Source: Kribbella jejuensis (GTDB lineage: Bacteria > Actinomycetota > Actinomycetes > Propionibacteriales > Kribbellaceae). From it: a stretch of 64,000 nt of DNA. The stretch spans positions 744,001-808,000 of the forward strand of contig NZ_VFMM01000002.1 of assembly GCF_006715085.1 (NCBI RefSeq), read 5' to 3'. The position numbers were made by a program, and so were the translations under genes. The notes below the pieces were generated by a model, which searched no databases, had not been told where the DNA came from, and worked only from the letters and a program-made list of their open reading frames with translations. Below, piece after piece: positions 1-7,975 of the stretch (its first letter is position 1; the number at the start of each line of letters is the position of its first letter).

Positions 1-1212
1 CAGGTCCGGGACGTGGTCCGGCGGGAGGGGATCGATCCGCTGCGCGATCCCGGTGCGGTCAACGCGATCGTCGCCACCGTCGTCCGGGAGTACGACGAGC
101 GCAGCCTGACCGGCGTGGTGCCGCCGATCGCAGACCTGGAGGCGGTCAGCCGGGAGGTGCACGACCGGGTCGCGGGCTTCGGGCCGCTGCAGCGCTACCT
201 GGACGATCCGACCGTCGAGGAGATCTGGATCAACGAGCCGAGCCGGGTGTTCATCGCCCGCGAGGGCCGGCACGAGTTGACCACGACCGTGCTGACCGAG
301 GAGGAGGTCAGCGATCTGGTCGAGCGGATGCTGAAGACCACCGGCCGCCGGATCGACGTGTCGCAGCCGTTCACCGACGCGCGCCTGCCGGACGGCAGCC
401 GGGTGCACATCGTCCTCGGCGGCATCACCCAGCGGTACGCCGCGATCAACATCCGCAAGTTCACCGTCCGGGCGACCCGGCTGAGTGACATGGTCCAGCT
501 CGGTTCGCTGACGCCGCACGCGGCCGCCGTGCTCGAGGCATCCGTTGCCGTCGGCCTCAATGTGCTGGTCTCCGGTGGCACCCAGGCCGGCAAGACCACG
601 ATGCTCAACGCGCTGGCCGGTTCGATCCCGGGCAGTGAGCGGGTGATCAGCTGCGAGGAGGTCTTCGAGATCAAGCTGCCGATCCCCGACTGGGTGTCGA
701 TGCAGACCCGGCAGGCGGGGCTCGAGGGTACCGGTGAGGTGCGGCTGCGGGACCTGGTGAAGGAGTCGCTGCGGATGCGGCCGTCCCGGGTGATCGTCGG
801 CGAGGTCCGCGGCGAGGAGTGCCTCGATCTCCTGCTCGCGCTGAACAGCGGCCTGCCCGGGATGTGCACGATCCATGCGAACTCTGCGCGCGAGGCGCTG
901 ACCAAGATGTGCACGCTGCCGCTTCTTGCGGGGGAGAACATCGGCTCGCGGTTCGTGCTGCCGACGGTGGCCGGTTGCGTCGACCTCGTCGTCCACCTCG
1001 GCGTTGCCGCGGACGGGCGCCGGCGGGTGCGGGAGATCGTCGCGGTCACCGGGCGCGTGGAGGAGCAGGCGATCGAGACGGAGACGCTGTTCTCGACGCA
1101 CGACGGGTATCTGCGTCGCGCCGAGGGGCAGTTGCCGCATCCGGAGCGGTTCCAGCAGGCCGGGTACAACGTGGCCGGGCTGCTGACCGAGCTGCCGCGA
1201 GGGGCGCGCTGA
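1..1212 (+). CDS. cpaF: CpaF/TadA-type pilus assembly ATPase (5' partial)
   Basis: Secretion ATPase that powers assembly of Flp/Tad pili at the inner face of the membrane. The frame is open to the first base of the window, so the true start lies upstream; the first in-window start codon is the GTG at 13. Counting from that GTG, a Walker A motif GGTQAGKTT is at about residues 188-196, a Walker B-like stretch RVIVGEVRGEE at 259-269 and the His box TIHAN at 286-290, all typical of the GspE/CpaF family. About 400 residues are visible, so little of the usual length is missing. Its TGA overlaps the ATG of the next gene by one base, and the following six genes complete a tad operon, which supports the pilus role. 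Confidence 0.95.
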   Translation, partial: QVRDVVRREGIDPLRDPGAVNAIVATVVREYDERSLTGVVPPIADLEAVSREVHDRVAGFGPLQRYLDDPTVEEIWINEPSRVFIAREGRHELTTTVLTEEEVSDLVERMLKTTGRRIDVSQPFTDARLPDGSRVHIVLGGITQRYAAINIRKFTVRATRLSDMVQLGSLTPHAAAVLEASVAVGLNVLVSGGTQAGKTTMLNALAGSIPGSERVISCEEVFEIKLPIPDWVSMQTRQAGLEGTGEVRLRDLVKESLRMRPSRVIVGEVRGEECLDLLLALNSGLPGMCTIHANSAREALTKMCTLPLLAGENIGSRFVLPTVAGCVDLVVHLGVAADGRRRVREIVAVTGRVEEQAIETETLFSTHDGYLRRAEGQLPHPERFQQAGYNVAGLLTELPRGAR

Positions 1213-2072
1213 TGGGGCTGCTGATCGGGCTGTTCTTCGGGGTCGGGCTGCTGCTGATCATCGCGTCGTTCGTGGCCCCGGCCGAGGTCGTGCCCGGTTC
1301 GGACGGGCGGGTGCGCGGCAAGGCCCGGGACCTGCTCGCGAGCGCAGGTATCGAGGGGCTGACGCCGGGCGCGTTCATGGGCGCTTGCGTGATCCTGGCG
1401 CTGGTCTCGTTCCTGTTGATGTTCGCGGTGTCGAAAACGTTGCCGGTGGCATTGGTTTTCGCGGTGATGGCCGGCTGGGTGCCGATCGCGATCGTCCGGT
1501 CGCGGGCGCGGAAGCGGCTGGCCGAGTTCCGCGAGCTGTGGCCGGACGTGGTGGACAACATCGCGTCCGCGGTGCGGGCAGGCCTGTCGTTGTCGGAGGC
1601 GCTGGCTCAGGTGGGCGAGCGCGGACCGTTGCCGTTGCGCGATCCGTTCCGGCGGTTCGGTGCGGACTACGCGTCGACCGGCCGGTTCGCGGAGTCGCTC
1701 GACCGGTTGAAGGCGCGGCTCGCCGACCCGGTCGGTGACCGCGTGGTGGAGGCGTTGCGGATCGCGCGAGAAGTCGGTGGTGGTGACCTCGGACGGCTGC
1801 TGCGGTCGCTGTCGTCGTTCCTGCGCGACGACGCGCGGACCAGGTCCGAGCTCGAGTCCCGGCAATCGTGGTCGGTGAACGGGGCTCGGGTCGCGGTGGC
1901 GGCGCCGTGGCTGGTGCTGCTGTTGCTGTCGTTCCAGGGCGACGTCATCCAGCGGTACAACTCGCCCGTCGGCGCGGCGATCATCGCGGCCGGCGCGGTC
2001 GTCTGCGTGATCGCGTACCGGGTAATGCTGCGGATCGGCCGGCTGCCCGAGCCCGAGCGGGTGCTGCGATGA
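1212..2072 (+). CDS. tadB: TadB-like type II secretion F-domain protein
   Basis: Inner-membrane platform protein of the Flp/Tad pilus machine, 286 residues. The N-terminus begins with a hydrophobic helix (MGLLIGLFFGVGLLL). A second hydrophobic block follows at about 55-95, then a cytoplasmic T2SSF domain with the pattern VDNIASAVRAGLSLSEAL and a later EVGGGDLG turn, and a final membrane hairpin at about 235-275. The ATG at 1212 is chosen because it overlaps the CpaF stop as TGATG. The 3' end overlaps the next gene by four bases (ATGA), so the genes are probably translationally coupled. The longer reading frame that begins at 819 lies inside cpaF and is not used. Confidence 0.92.
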   Translation: MGLLIGLFFGVGLLLIIASFVAPAEVVPGSDGRVRGKARDLLASAGIEGLTPGAFMGACVILALVSFLLMFAVSKTLPVALVFAVMAGWVPIAIVRSRARKRLAEFRELWPDVVDNIASAVRAGLSLSEALAQVGERGPLPLRDPFRRFGADYASTGRFAESLDRLKARLADPVGDRVVEALRIAREVGGGDLGRLLRSLSSFLRDDARTRSELESRQSWSVNGARVAVAAPWLVLLLLSFQGDVIQRYNSPVGAAIIAAGAVVCVIAYRVMLRIGRLPEPERVLR

Positions 2073-3007
2073 GCCCGATGCTGCTCGGTGGTTTCCTCGG
2101 CGCGGTGCTCGGCGCGGGGCTGTTGCTCGTCGTCGTCCGGTTGCCGTTCCTGCGCAAGCCGAGTGTCGACGAGCGGATCTCGCCGTACCTGCGTGATCTC
2201 GGGGCGCCGGACGTATTCGTCGGCGTGGTCGACTCGCGGTCGCCGTTCTACGCGATCCTGCGGTTGTTCGGCCCGTCGCTGCGGTCGGCGGCGCAGCGGC
2301 TGGAGCGGATCCTCGGTGGCGCGAACACGATCCGCCGAAGACTCCAGCGGGCCGGGCTGGACCGCACGGTCGAGGAGTTCCGGATCGAGCAGTTGCTCTG
2401 GGGTGCGATCGCGTTCGGCGCCGGGCTCGTGATCTCGATCATCGCGGTCGCGGTCGGTCTCGGGGATCCGGTTGCGCTGCTGGTGTTCTGCCTCGTGCTC
2501 GGCATCACCGCGGTGCTCGGGCGAGACACGTATCTGTCGACCCAGGTACGGCGACGCGAACGGCGATTGCTGGCGGAGCTGCCGACCGTTGCCGAACTGC
2601 TCGCGTTGTCGGTGGCTGCCGGTGAAGGTCCGGCCGCGGCCCTCGACCGGGTCGCGCGGACCTCCCGCGGCGAGCTGGCGAACGAACTGAAACGTGTCCT
2701 GGCGGAGACCAGGGCAGGAGAAACCCTGGTCCGCGCGCTCGACGCGCTCGCGGACCGGACCGGGTTGCTGGCGCTGTCGCGCTTCGCGGACGGGCTGGCG
2801 GTGGCGCTGGAGCGCGGCACCCCGCTGGCCGACGTACTGCGGGCGCAGGCCGGTGACATCCGGGAAGCCGGGCGCCGCGAGCTGATCGAGTCCGGTGCCC
2901 GCCGTGAGGTCGCCATGATGGTCCCGGTGATCTTCCTGGTCCTTCCGGTGACCATCGCGTTCGCCTTCTACCCGGGCGCTGTCGGAATCCGGCTGATCGC
3001 CGGATGA
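2069..3007 (+). CDS. tadC: TadC-like type II secretion F-domain protein
   Basis: Second inner-membrane platform protein of the Tad system, 312 residues. It starts at ATG 2069, inside the TGA of tadB. An N-terminal membrane helix (residues about 3-22) is followed by a linker, two closely spaced helices near 115-155, a T2SSF domain (ELPTVAELLALSVAAGEGP, a motif typical of TadB/TadC) and a C-terminal helix ending at the stop. TadB and TadC normally work as a pair with the CpaF ATPase, and both are present in the expected order. A pseudo-start at 1868 lies within tadB and is ignored. Confidence 0.92.
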   Translation: MSPMLLGGFLGAVLGAGLLLVVVRLPFLRKPSVDERISPYLRDLGAPDVFVGVVDSRSPFYAILRLFGPSLRSAAQRLERILGGANTIRRRLQRAGLDRTVEEFRIEQLLWGAIAFGAGLVISIIAVAVGLGDPVALLVFCLVLGITAVLGRDTYLSTQVRRRERRLLAELPTVAELLALSVAAGEGPAAALDRVARTSRGELANELKRVLAETRAGETLVRALDALADRTGLLALSRFADGLAVALERGTPLADVLRAQAGDIREAGRRELIESGARREVAMMVPVIFLVLPVTIAFAFYPGAVGIRLIAG

Positions 3008-3021
3008 ACTGAGGAGAGGTC

Positions 3022-3219
3022 ATGTCCCTGTATTTGACGAGGCTGTTCGTGACGTTGCTGCTGAAGCCACGTCCGGCGCGGACCGAGCGCGGCGACGTAC
3101 CCGGCTGGGTGCTGATCACCGTGATGACGGCCGGCCTGGTCGTCGCGATCTGGAAGCTAGCCGGCGACCAGCTCGCCAAGATGCTCAGCGACGCTCTGTC
3201 GTCGGTCACCAATAAATAA
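3022..3219 (+). CDS. Small Flp-pilin-like membrane peptide
   Basis: A 65-residue protein in the place where the pilin or pilin-like subunit sits in actinobacterial tad loci. It begins at ATG 3022 behind a very strong ribosome binding site (GAGGAGAGG at 3010-3018), the best in the operon, as expected for an abundant subunit. A basic N-terminal third is followed by ERGDVPGW and one hydrophobic helix (VLITVMTAGLVVAIW). This resembles a class III prepilin in layout, but the usual Glu-Tyr pair after the cleavage glycine is absent, so processing by a prepilin peptidase is only inferred. Its TAA overlaps the next ATG by one base. Confidence 0.75.
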   Translation: MSLYLTRLFVTLLLKPRPARTERGDVPGWVLITVMTAGLVVAIWKLAGDQLAKMLSDALSSVTNK

Positions 3220-3605
3220 TGCGGAAAGCCCGCGGTGAGCGGGGAGCGGCTGTTGTCGACTTCGTGCTGGTGTCGACGATCCTGGTGCCGTTGTTCCTCG
3301 GCATCCTCCAGGTCGGCCTGTTCTTGTACGTGCGCAACACCGTGACCGCCGCCGCCTCCGAGGGTGCGCACTACGCGGCCGTGCTGAACCGGGCACCGGC
3401 CGACGGTGCGGACCGGACCCGGCAATTGATCGGCGGTGTGGTCGCGGACAACCTGATCGACTCGGTGTCCGCGGACACGACCGATATCGACGGGCAGCCC
3501 GGCGTCGTGGTGTCGGTGCACGCGCACATGCCGCCGCTCGGGCTGTGGGGACCGGGGATCTCGTTCGCCGTCGAAGGTCACGCGGTGAAGGAGACCGGCG
3601 AGTGA
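3219..3605 (+). CDS. TadE-like pseudopilin
   Basis: A 128-residue TadE-family protein. It has a short basic N-terminus with RGAAVVDFVLVSTILVPL, which is the TadE signature: a small/acidic motif directly before a single transmembrane helix (about residues 12-36). The rest is extracytoplasmic. TadE-like minor pilins are thought to be processed by the prepilin peptidase and to prime the Flp fibre. The gene begins at ATG 3219 within the stop of the pilin-like gene and ends with TGA overlapping the next ATG, so it is co-translated with its neighbours. Confidence 0.88.
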   Translation: MRKARGERGAAVVDFVLVSTILVPLFLGILQVGLFLYVRNTVTAAASEGAHYAAVLNRAPADGADRTRQLIGGVVADNLIDSVSADTTDIDGQPGVVVSVHAHMPPLGLWGPGISFAVEGHAVKETGE

Positions 3606-4090
3606 TGCCGCGGCGGGCGGCCCGGTGGGCCACGGCGTGGGTACGGCGACGGCGGGACGAGCGCGGCAGCGCCGTCGTGGAGTTCTCGTGGCTCGCGATC
3701 CTGTTGATGGTGCCGCTGGTGTACATGATGCTCGGCGTCTTCGACGTACAGCGGGCGTCGTACGGCGCGACGGCCGCGACGCGGGCCGCCGGGCGGGCGT
3801 TCGTGATCGTCCCGGACGGGGTGTCCGAGGACGAGGCGCGGGCGCGCGCGTTCTCGGCGGCGCGGCTTGCGATGAAGGACCAGGGTATGGAGCTCAATGA
3901 CGACGAGCTTTCGATCACCTGCAATCCGGCCTGTCTGCAGCCGGGTTCGACCGTCACGGTCACGTTGGAGACGAAGGTGCGCTTGCCGTTGATCCCGGAC
4001 GCGCTCGGCGGCGAACCGCCCGCGATCCGGATCAGCGCCTCACACACCGAAGCCTTCGGCGACTACCGCGAAGCCAGGGGCAACGGATGA
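3605..4090 (+). CDS. TadE/TadF-like pseudopilin
   Basis: A second TadE-family protein of 161 residues. I place the start at ATG 3605, which shares its A with the upstream TGA. An upstream in-frame start at 3545 would lie inside the preceding gene. The N-terminus is Arg-rich (MPRRAARWATAWVRRRRDE), then GSAVVEFSWLAILLMVPL gives the TadE motif and the single membrane helix. A mostly beta-type periplasmic domain follows, with two cysteines close together (CNPAC, about residues 107-111) that could form a disulfide. Tandem TadE genes are usual in actinobacterial pilus loci. Confidence 0.86.
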   Translation: MPRRAARWATAWVRRRRDERGSAVVEFSWLAILLMVPLVYMMLGVFDVQRASYGATAATRAAGRAFVIVPDGVSEDEARARAFSAARLAMKDQGMELNDDELSITCNPACLQPGSTVTVTLETKVRLPLIPDALGGEPPAIRISASHTEAFGDYREARGNG

Positions 4091-4518
4091 GACGCCGGAA
4101 GCGTGGCGAGGACGGTCAGATGACTGTGCTGATCATCGGCTTCACCGTCGTGATCCTGATGATGGTCGTCGTGGTGACCGACATTTCCAAGGCGTTCCTG
4201 GTCCGCCGTGATCTGGACGCCACTGCGGACGGGGCCGTGCTCGCCGCCGCGAACGGTCTGGCCGCGGTCTATGCGCAGCCCGGTGCCGGCGGCAACGCGG
4301 CGATCGACCCGGACCAGGCTCGCCGGCTGACCGCGGACTACCTCGATGAGGTTGCCGCCAGCAACAGATTCGACAACCTGGACTGGTCGGTCGACGTCGA
4401 GGGTACGACGGTGACCGTCCGCCTCACGTCCACCACCGAGCTCCCGTTCCGCCCACCGGGCTTCCCCACCTCCGCCGACGTGGCCTCCGAGTCCGCCGCA
4501 ATCGTCCCGATCCGCTGA
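4087..4518 (+). CDS. TadG-like/Rv3654c-type pilus-associated protein
   Basis: A 143-residue protein with the TadG-like N-terminal membrane segment: EDGQMTVLIIGFTVVILMM followed by VVVTDISKAFLVRRDLDATADGAVLAAA, the sequence found where proteins of this family leave the membrane. It is much shorter than proteobacterial TadG (no von Willebrand domain) and matches the short actinobacterial form encoded at the end of tad operons. The ATG at 4087 overlaps the preceding stop as ATGA. It is the last gene of the operon. The 88 bases that follow contain only weak GC-rich repeats and no convincing terminator. Confidence 0.82.
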   Translation: MRRRKRGEDGQMTVLIIGFTVVILMMVVVVTDISKAFLVRRDLDATADGAVLAAANGLAAVYAQPGAGGNAAIDPDQARRLTADYLDEVAASNRFDNLDWSVDVEGTTVTVRLTSTTELPFRPPGFPTSADVASESAAIVPIR

Positions 4519-4606
4519 CCACCTCAAACAGCCCGCGCCGCGGCGCCAACCCGCTGACCAGCTCACGAGCGGCTCGCGCGATGGCGTCAGCCCGCTCACC
4601 GGACAG

Positions 4607-5407
4607 TCAGTCGAAGAGGCCCGGGTTGTCGGTGAGCCAGGTGGTGAAAGAGCGGGCGGTGTGGCCGGTGAGGAGTTCGACGCCGGGTTCGATGGGGGCG
4701 GGCGCGCCGACGCGGGATGCCCAGTAGGCGAGCAGGGTTTCGCGTTGGCCTTCGTCGCGCATGCGCATCTCGGCGCGGGCCTCGTCCGGGGTGAGGTCGA
4801 CGGCCTCGATCGGTACGCCGGTCACCGCCGTGACCATCTCGATCTGGTGCCGGCGGGTCATCGACTCCGGACCGGTCATTGGGTATCCGCGGCCGTCATG
4901 GCCGCTGCCCGGACCGTCGAGCAGGACGCGGACCGCGGCCTCGGCGATGTCGCGCTCGTGGATCGGCGCCTCCTCGGCGTCGAGGTACGGCAGCCGGATC
5001 TGGCCGGTCGCGCGAACCTGATGCGCCCAGTACTTCGCGTTGCTCATGAACGCGCCGGGCTGCAAGAGGGTCGTCGCGTACGAACCCCTGGTGATCACCC
5101 GTTCGGTCTTCGCGTGTGGGTCCTCGGGGCCGTCGAGGGCGGACAGCGACGAGAGCAGGACGACCTGCTTCACGCCGGCCGCCTCGGCCGCGGCCACGAA
5201 GGCGGGTGCCGTCGACGCGTCGGAGTACAGGAAGACCTGGCTGATGCCCTGCAGGGCGGGTGCCGGGTCGGCGGCGTCATACGCGACGGCCGACGGGACG
5301 GCGGATGGCTCGCGGCTGGCGACGCGGACGTCCTGTCCGGCGTCGATCAGCGCGGCGGTGACGGCGCGGGCGATCGCGCCGCGACCGCCGGTGACGAGAA
5401 TCGTCAT
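4607..5407 (-). CDS. NmrA-like NAD(P)-binding reductase
   Basis: Atypical short-chain dehydrogenase of 266 residues. The N-terminus MTILVTGGRGAIARAV holds the Rossmann motif GGRGAIA at residues 7-13. HAKTERVI and the hydrophobic C-terminal half resemble NmrA/HSCARG-like proteins that bind NAD(P)H and act as redox sensors or quinone/ketone reductases. There is no canonical YxxxK pair in the usual place, so activity is uncertain. It starts at ATG 5407 and is transcribed away from a TetR gene across a 70-base gap that carries an inverted repeat. Pairs like this usually mean the TetR protein controls the reductase. The substrate is unknown. Confidence 0.85.
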   Translation of the reverse strand: MTILVTGGRGAIARAVTAALIDAGQDVRVASREPSAVPSAVAYDAADPAPALQGISQVFLYSDASTAPAFVAAAEAAGVKQVVLLSSLSALDGPEDPHAKTERVITRGSYATTLLQPGAFMSNAKYWAHQVRATGQIRLPYLDAEEAPIHERDIAEAAVRVLLDGPGSGHDGRGYPMTGPESMTRRHQIEMVTAVTGVPIEAVDLTPDEARAEMRMRDEGQRETLLAYWASRVGAPAPIEPGVELLTGHTARSFTTWLTDNPGLFD

Positions 5408-5426
5408 TGGAGATGCTCCAAAGATG

Positions 5427-5452
5427 TATTGACTACAAGAATGGTGTCAGTA
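5427..5452. promoter_or_regulatory. Candidate TetR operator between divergent genes
   Basis: Imperfect inverted repeat TATTGAC-N12-GTCAGTA in the only gap between the NmrA-like gene and the TetR gene. Six of seven arm bases match. On the minus strand, CTGACA (5 of 6 matches to the -35 consensus) lies in one arm, so binding would block transcription toward the reductase. The assignment rests on position and symmetry only. Confidence 0.35.
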
Positions 5453-5477
5453 AAGCAGATCCAGTAGAGTCAGCGCA

Positions 5478-6089
5478 ATGGAGCTAGGGCGGCGGGAGCG
5501 CAAGAAGCAGCAGACGCGGCAGGCCATCTCGGATGTGGCCACCGGTCTGTTCCTCGAGCGCGGGTTCGACGCAGTCACCGTCGCGGACGTGGCACGGGCC
5601 GCGGACGTCGCCGTACAGACCGTGTTCAACCACTTCCCGGCGAAGGAGGATCTGTTCTTCGACGAGGTGGGATGGTGGACGGGGCCGGCCCGCGCGATCC
5701 GCGAGGCGCCGGCGGATGCGGACCCGGTTGACGTGCTCGAAACGCAGTACCTGCAGGAGATTCGGGAGCGCTTGGCGGTCGGGCATCTGGCCACTTGGAA
5801 GCAGTTCGTGCGCACGATCGAGGGCAGTCCCGCGCTGCTCGCCCGCCGTCGGCTGACCGCCGAGGAGCTCGAGCGATCGCTGACCGAGGCGCTCGACGAG
5901 AGGTCGCCGGATCACCTGCGGAACCGCCTGACCGCGGCCCTGTACGCCGCCGCCCAGAAGGTGCTCGAGGAGAGGTTGATGACGCTGCTGCCCGACGACG
6001 CGTCACCCGAGGAGCTCGACGAGGCACAGCGCGAGCTGGAAGCCGCGGTCACCCAAGTCTTCGCCGTTCTTCGTCGCGGTCTTGGCTGA
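5478..6089 (+). CDS. TetR family transcriptional regulator
   Basis: 203-residue DNA-binding repressor. The N-terminal helix-turn-helix is clear: RRERKKQQTRQAISDVATGL, then VTVADVARAADVAVQTVFNHF (split across residues about 33-53), the standard TetR recognition helix pattern. The C-terminal ligand domain (residues 60-203) is Leu/Ala-rich and resembles no specific sensor known to me. It is divergent from the NmrA-like reductase, whose expression it probably represses. prfB starts only 16 bases downstream, but the two are unlikely to be functionally related. Confidence 0.9.
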   Translation: MELGRRERKKQQTRQAISDVATGLFLERGFDAVTVADVARAADVAVQTVFNHFPAKEDLFFDEVGWWTGPARAIREAPADADPVDVLETQYLQEIRERLAVGHLATWKQFVRTIEGSPALLARRRLTAEELERSLTEALDERSPDHLRNRLTAALYAAAQKVLEERLMTLLPDDASPEELDEAQRELEAAVTQVFAVLRRGLG

Positions 6090-6105
6090 GCTAAGCTGCT
6101 TGGCT

Positions 6106-7227
6106 GTGGCTGGACTGGATTTTGACGCGGAGCTCAAGCAGCTCGACGCGACGTTGACCTCGATCGAGAAGGTGATGGATCTCCCTGCCCTGCGCAAGGA
6201 GATCGCGGAGCTCGGTGAGGCCGTCGCCGCGCCTGACCTGTGGGACGACCAGGCGAACGCGCAGAAGGTGACGTCGCGGCTGTCCAGCCTGCAGGCCGAC
6301 GTCGAGCGGGTCAGCGGTCTGCGCGGCCGGCTCGACGACCTCGAAGCGCTGATCGAGCTGGGCCGCGAGGAGAACGACGCGGACAGCCTGGCCGAGGCGG
6401 AGAAGGAGATCGGCTCGGTCGCCAAGGCGATCCAGTCGCTCGAGGTCCGCACCCTGCTGTCCGGCGAGTACGACGAACGTGAGGCCCTCGTCACGATCCG
6501 CTCGGGTGCGGGCGGTGTGGATGCGGCCGACTTCGCCGAGATGCTGCAGCGGATGTACCTGCGCTGGGCCGAGCGGCACGGCTATCCCACCGAGGTCTAC
6601 GACACGTCGTACGCCGAAGAGGCGGGAATCAAGTCGACCACCTTCGGGGTCAAGGCGCCGTACGCGTACGGGACGCTGAGTGTGGAGTCGGGCACCCACC
6701 GGCTGGTGCGGATCTCCCCGTTCGACAACCAGGGCCGCCGGCAGACGTCGTTCGCCGCGGTCGAGGTGGTTCCGGTGCTCGAGCAGACCGACGAGATCGA
6801 CGTACCGGAAGAAGAGCTGCGGATCGACGTGTACCGCTCGTCCGGGCCGGGTGGGCAGAGCGTCAACACCACCGACTCCGCAGTACGGATCACGCACATC
6901 CCGACCGGCACCGTGGTCTCCTGCCAGAACGAGAAGTCCCAGCTGCAGAACAAGGCCAGCGCGATGGTCATTCTGAAGGCAAAGCTGCTCGCGCTGAAGA
7001 AGGCCGAGGAGCGCGCGCAGTTGGACGCGCTGCGTGGTGACGTGGCCGGTTCGTGGGGCGACCAGATGCGGTCGTACGTCCTGCACCCGTACCAGATGGT
7101 GAAGGACCTGCGCACGCAGTACGAGTCCGGGAACACCTCCGGGGTGTTCGACGGCGAGATCGACGACTTCATCGAGGCCGGCATCCGCTGGCGCCGGACC
7201 GGCCAGACGGTTGCCGACCAGAACTGA
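6106..7227 (+). CDS. prfB: Peptide chain release factor 2
   Basis: RF2 ends translation at UGA and UAA codons on the ribosome. The 373-residue protein has the stop-codon-recognition tripeptide SPF at 204-206 and the catalytic GGQ at 249-251 in SSGPGGQSVN, both diagnostic of RF2. I choose GTG 6106 because the protein then begins AGLDFDAELKQL, as RF2 proteins usually do; an upstream TTG at 6082 would overlap the TetR gene. The frame is continuous, so there is no programmed frameshift with an internal UGA as in E. coli prfB. In many actinobacteria ftsE, ftsX and smpB follow closely. Here they are about 29.6 kb downstream. Confidence 0.97.
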   Translation: MAGLDFDAELKQLDATLTSIEKVMDLPALRKEIAELGEAVAAPDLWDDQANAQKVTSRLSSLQADVERVSGLRGRLDDLEALIELGREENDADSLAEAEKEIGSVAKAIQSLEVRTLLSGEYDEREALVTIRSGAGGVDAADFAEMLQRMYLRWAERHGYPTEVYDTSYAEEAGIKSTTFGVKAPYAYGTLSVESGTHRLVRISPFDNQGRRQTSFAAVEVVPVLEQTDEIDVPEEELRIDVYRSSGPGGQSVNTTDSAVRITHIPTGTVVSCQNEKSQLQNKASAMVILKAKLLALKKAEERAQLDALRGDVAGSWGDQMRSYVLHPYQMVKDLRTQYESGNTSGVFDGEIDDFIEAGIRWRRTGQTVADQN

Positions 7228-7975
7228 CCCCCGCAGCAGGCTCAGCGCCGACTGCGGTAACTGCGTCGGCCTCTGCTGTGTCGTCCTGACGTTCGCGAAA
7301 TCCGCCGACTTCGCGATCGACAAGCCGGCGGGTGAACCGTGCCCGAACCTGAGCGACGATCACCGCTGCACGATCCACAGTCAGCTGCGCAGCAAGGGCT
7401 TCCAAGGCTGCACGGTGTACGACTGCTTCGGCGCCGGGCAGGAGTTGACGAAACGCGGGCCGGAGATGTTCGCCGCGCTTCCGATCCTGCGCCAGCTGCA
7501 CGAGCTGCTCTGGTACCTGACGGAAGCCCTTGAATACAACGCGAACGCGCAACCGGCGATCGACCGCGTCGAACGTGTCTGCCGTACGCCGAACCTCGCC
7601 GACGTCGACGTGGCCGCCGAACGCGCGGCCGTCAACGAGGTACTCCTGGAAACGAGCCGGTCGGTCCGCGGCCACCAACCGAAGAAGAAGGACCGCCGCG
7701 GCGCCGACCTGATCGGAGCCCGCCTCCACAAGGCGGACCTCTCCAAGGCCGACCTCCGCGGCGCCTACCTGATCGCCGCCGACCTCCGCGAAGCCAATCT
7801 CCGCCAGGCCGATCTGATCGGCGCCGACCTGCGCGACGCCGACCTCTGCGGCGCCGACCTGACGGGTGCCCTGTTCCTCACCCAGTCCCAGGTCAACGCC
7901 GCACGAGGCGACCGAACAACCAGACTTCCGAAGGTTCTTACGCGCCCTTCCCACTGGACCGCAACTGGTGCGTGA
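7211..7975 (+). CDS. Cys-cluster and pentapeptide-repeat protein
   Basis: 254-residue two-part protein. The N-terminal part has a dense cysteine set (DCGNCVGLCC at residues 14-23, then C44, C53, C67 and C72), as in small metal-binding YkgJ-like modules. The C-terminal part (about 164-222) is a run of pentapeptide repeats, A(D/N)LxxA, such as KADLSKADLRGA and GADLRDADLCGA, which fold as a right-handed quadrilateral beta-helix. Only about 11 repeats are present, so it is short for a gyrase mimic. The TTG start at 7211 overlaps the 3' end of prfB by 17 bases; a later start would lose the first cysteines. The 3' end overlaps the MFS gene tail-to-tail by 38 bases. Function unknown. Confidence 0.75.
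   Translation: MPTRTDPRSRLSADCGNCVGLCCVVLTFAKSADFAIDKPAGEPCPNLSDDHRCTIHSQLRSKGFQGCTVYDCFGAGQELTKRGPEMFAALPILRQLHELLWYLTEALEYNANAQPAIDRVERVCRTPNLADVDVAAERAAVNEVLLETSRSVRGHQPKKKDRRGADLIGARLHKADLSKADLRGAYLIAADLREANLRQADLIGADLRDADLCGADLTGALFLTQSQVNAARGDRTTRLPKVLTRPSHWTATGA

Noticed and set aside
195..1865. A 556-codon minus-strand frame over cpaF and tadB
   Set aside because: Low-complexity Arg/Pro/Ser composition and complete overlap with well-supported tad genes.
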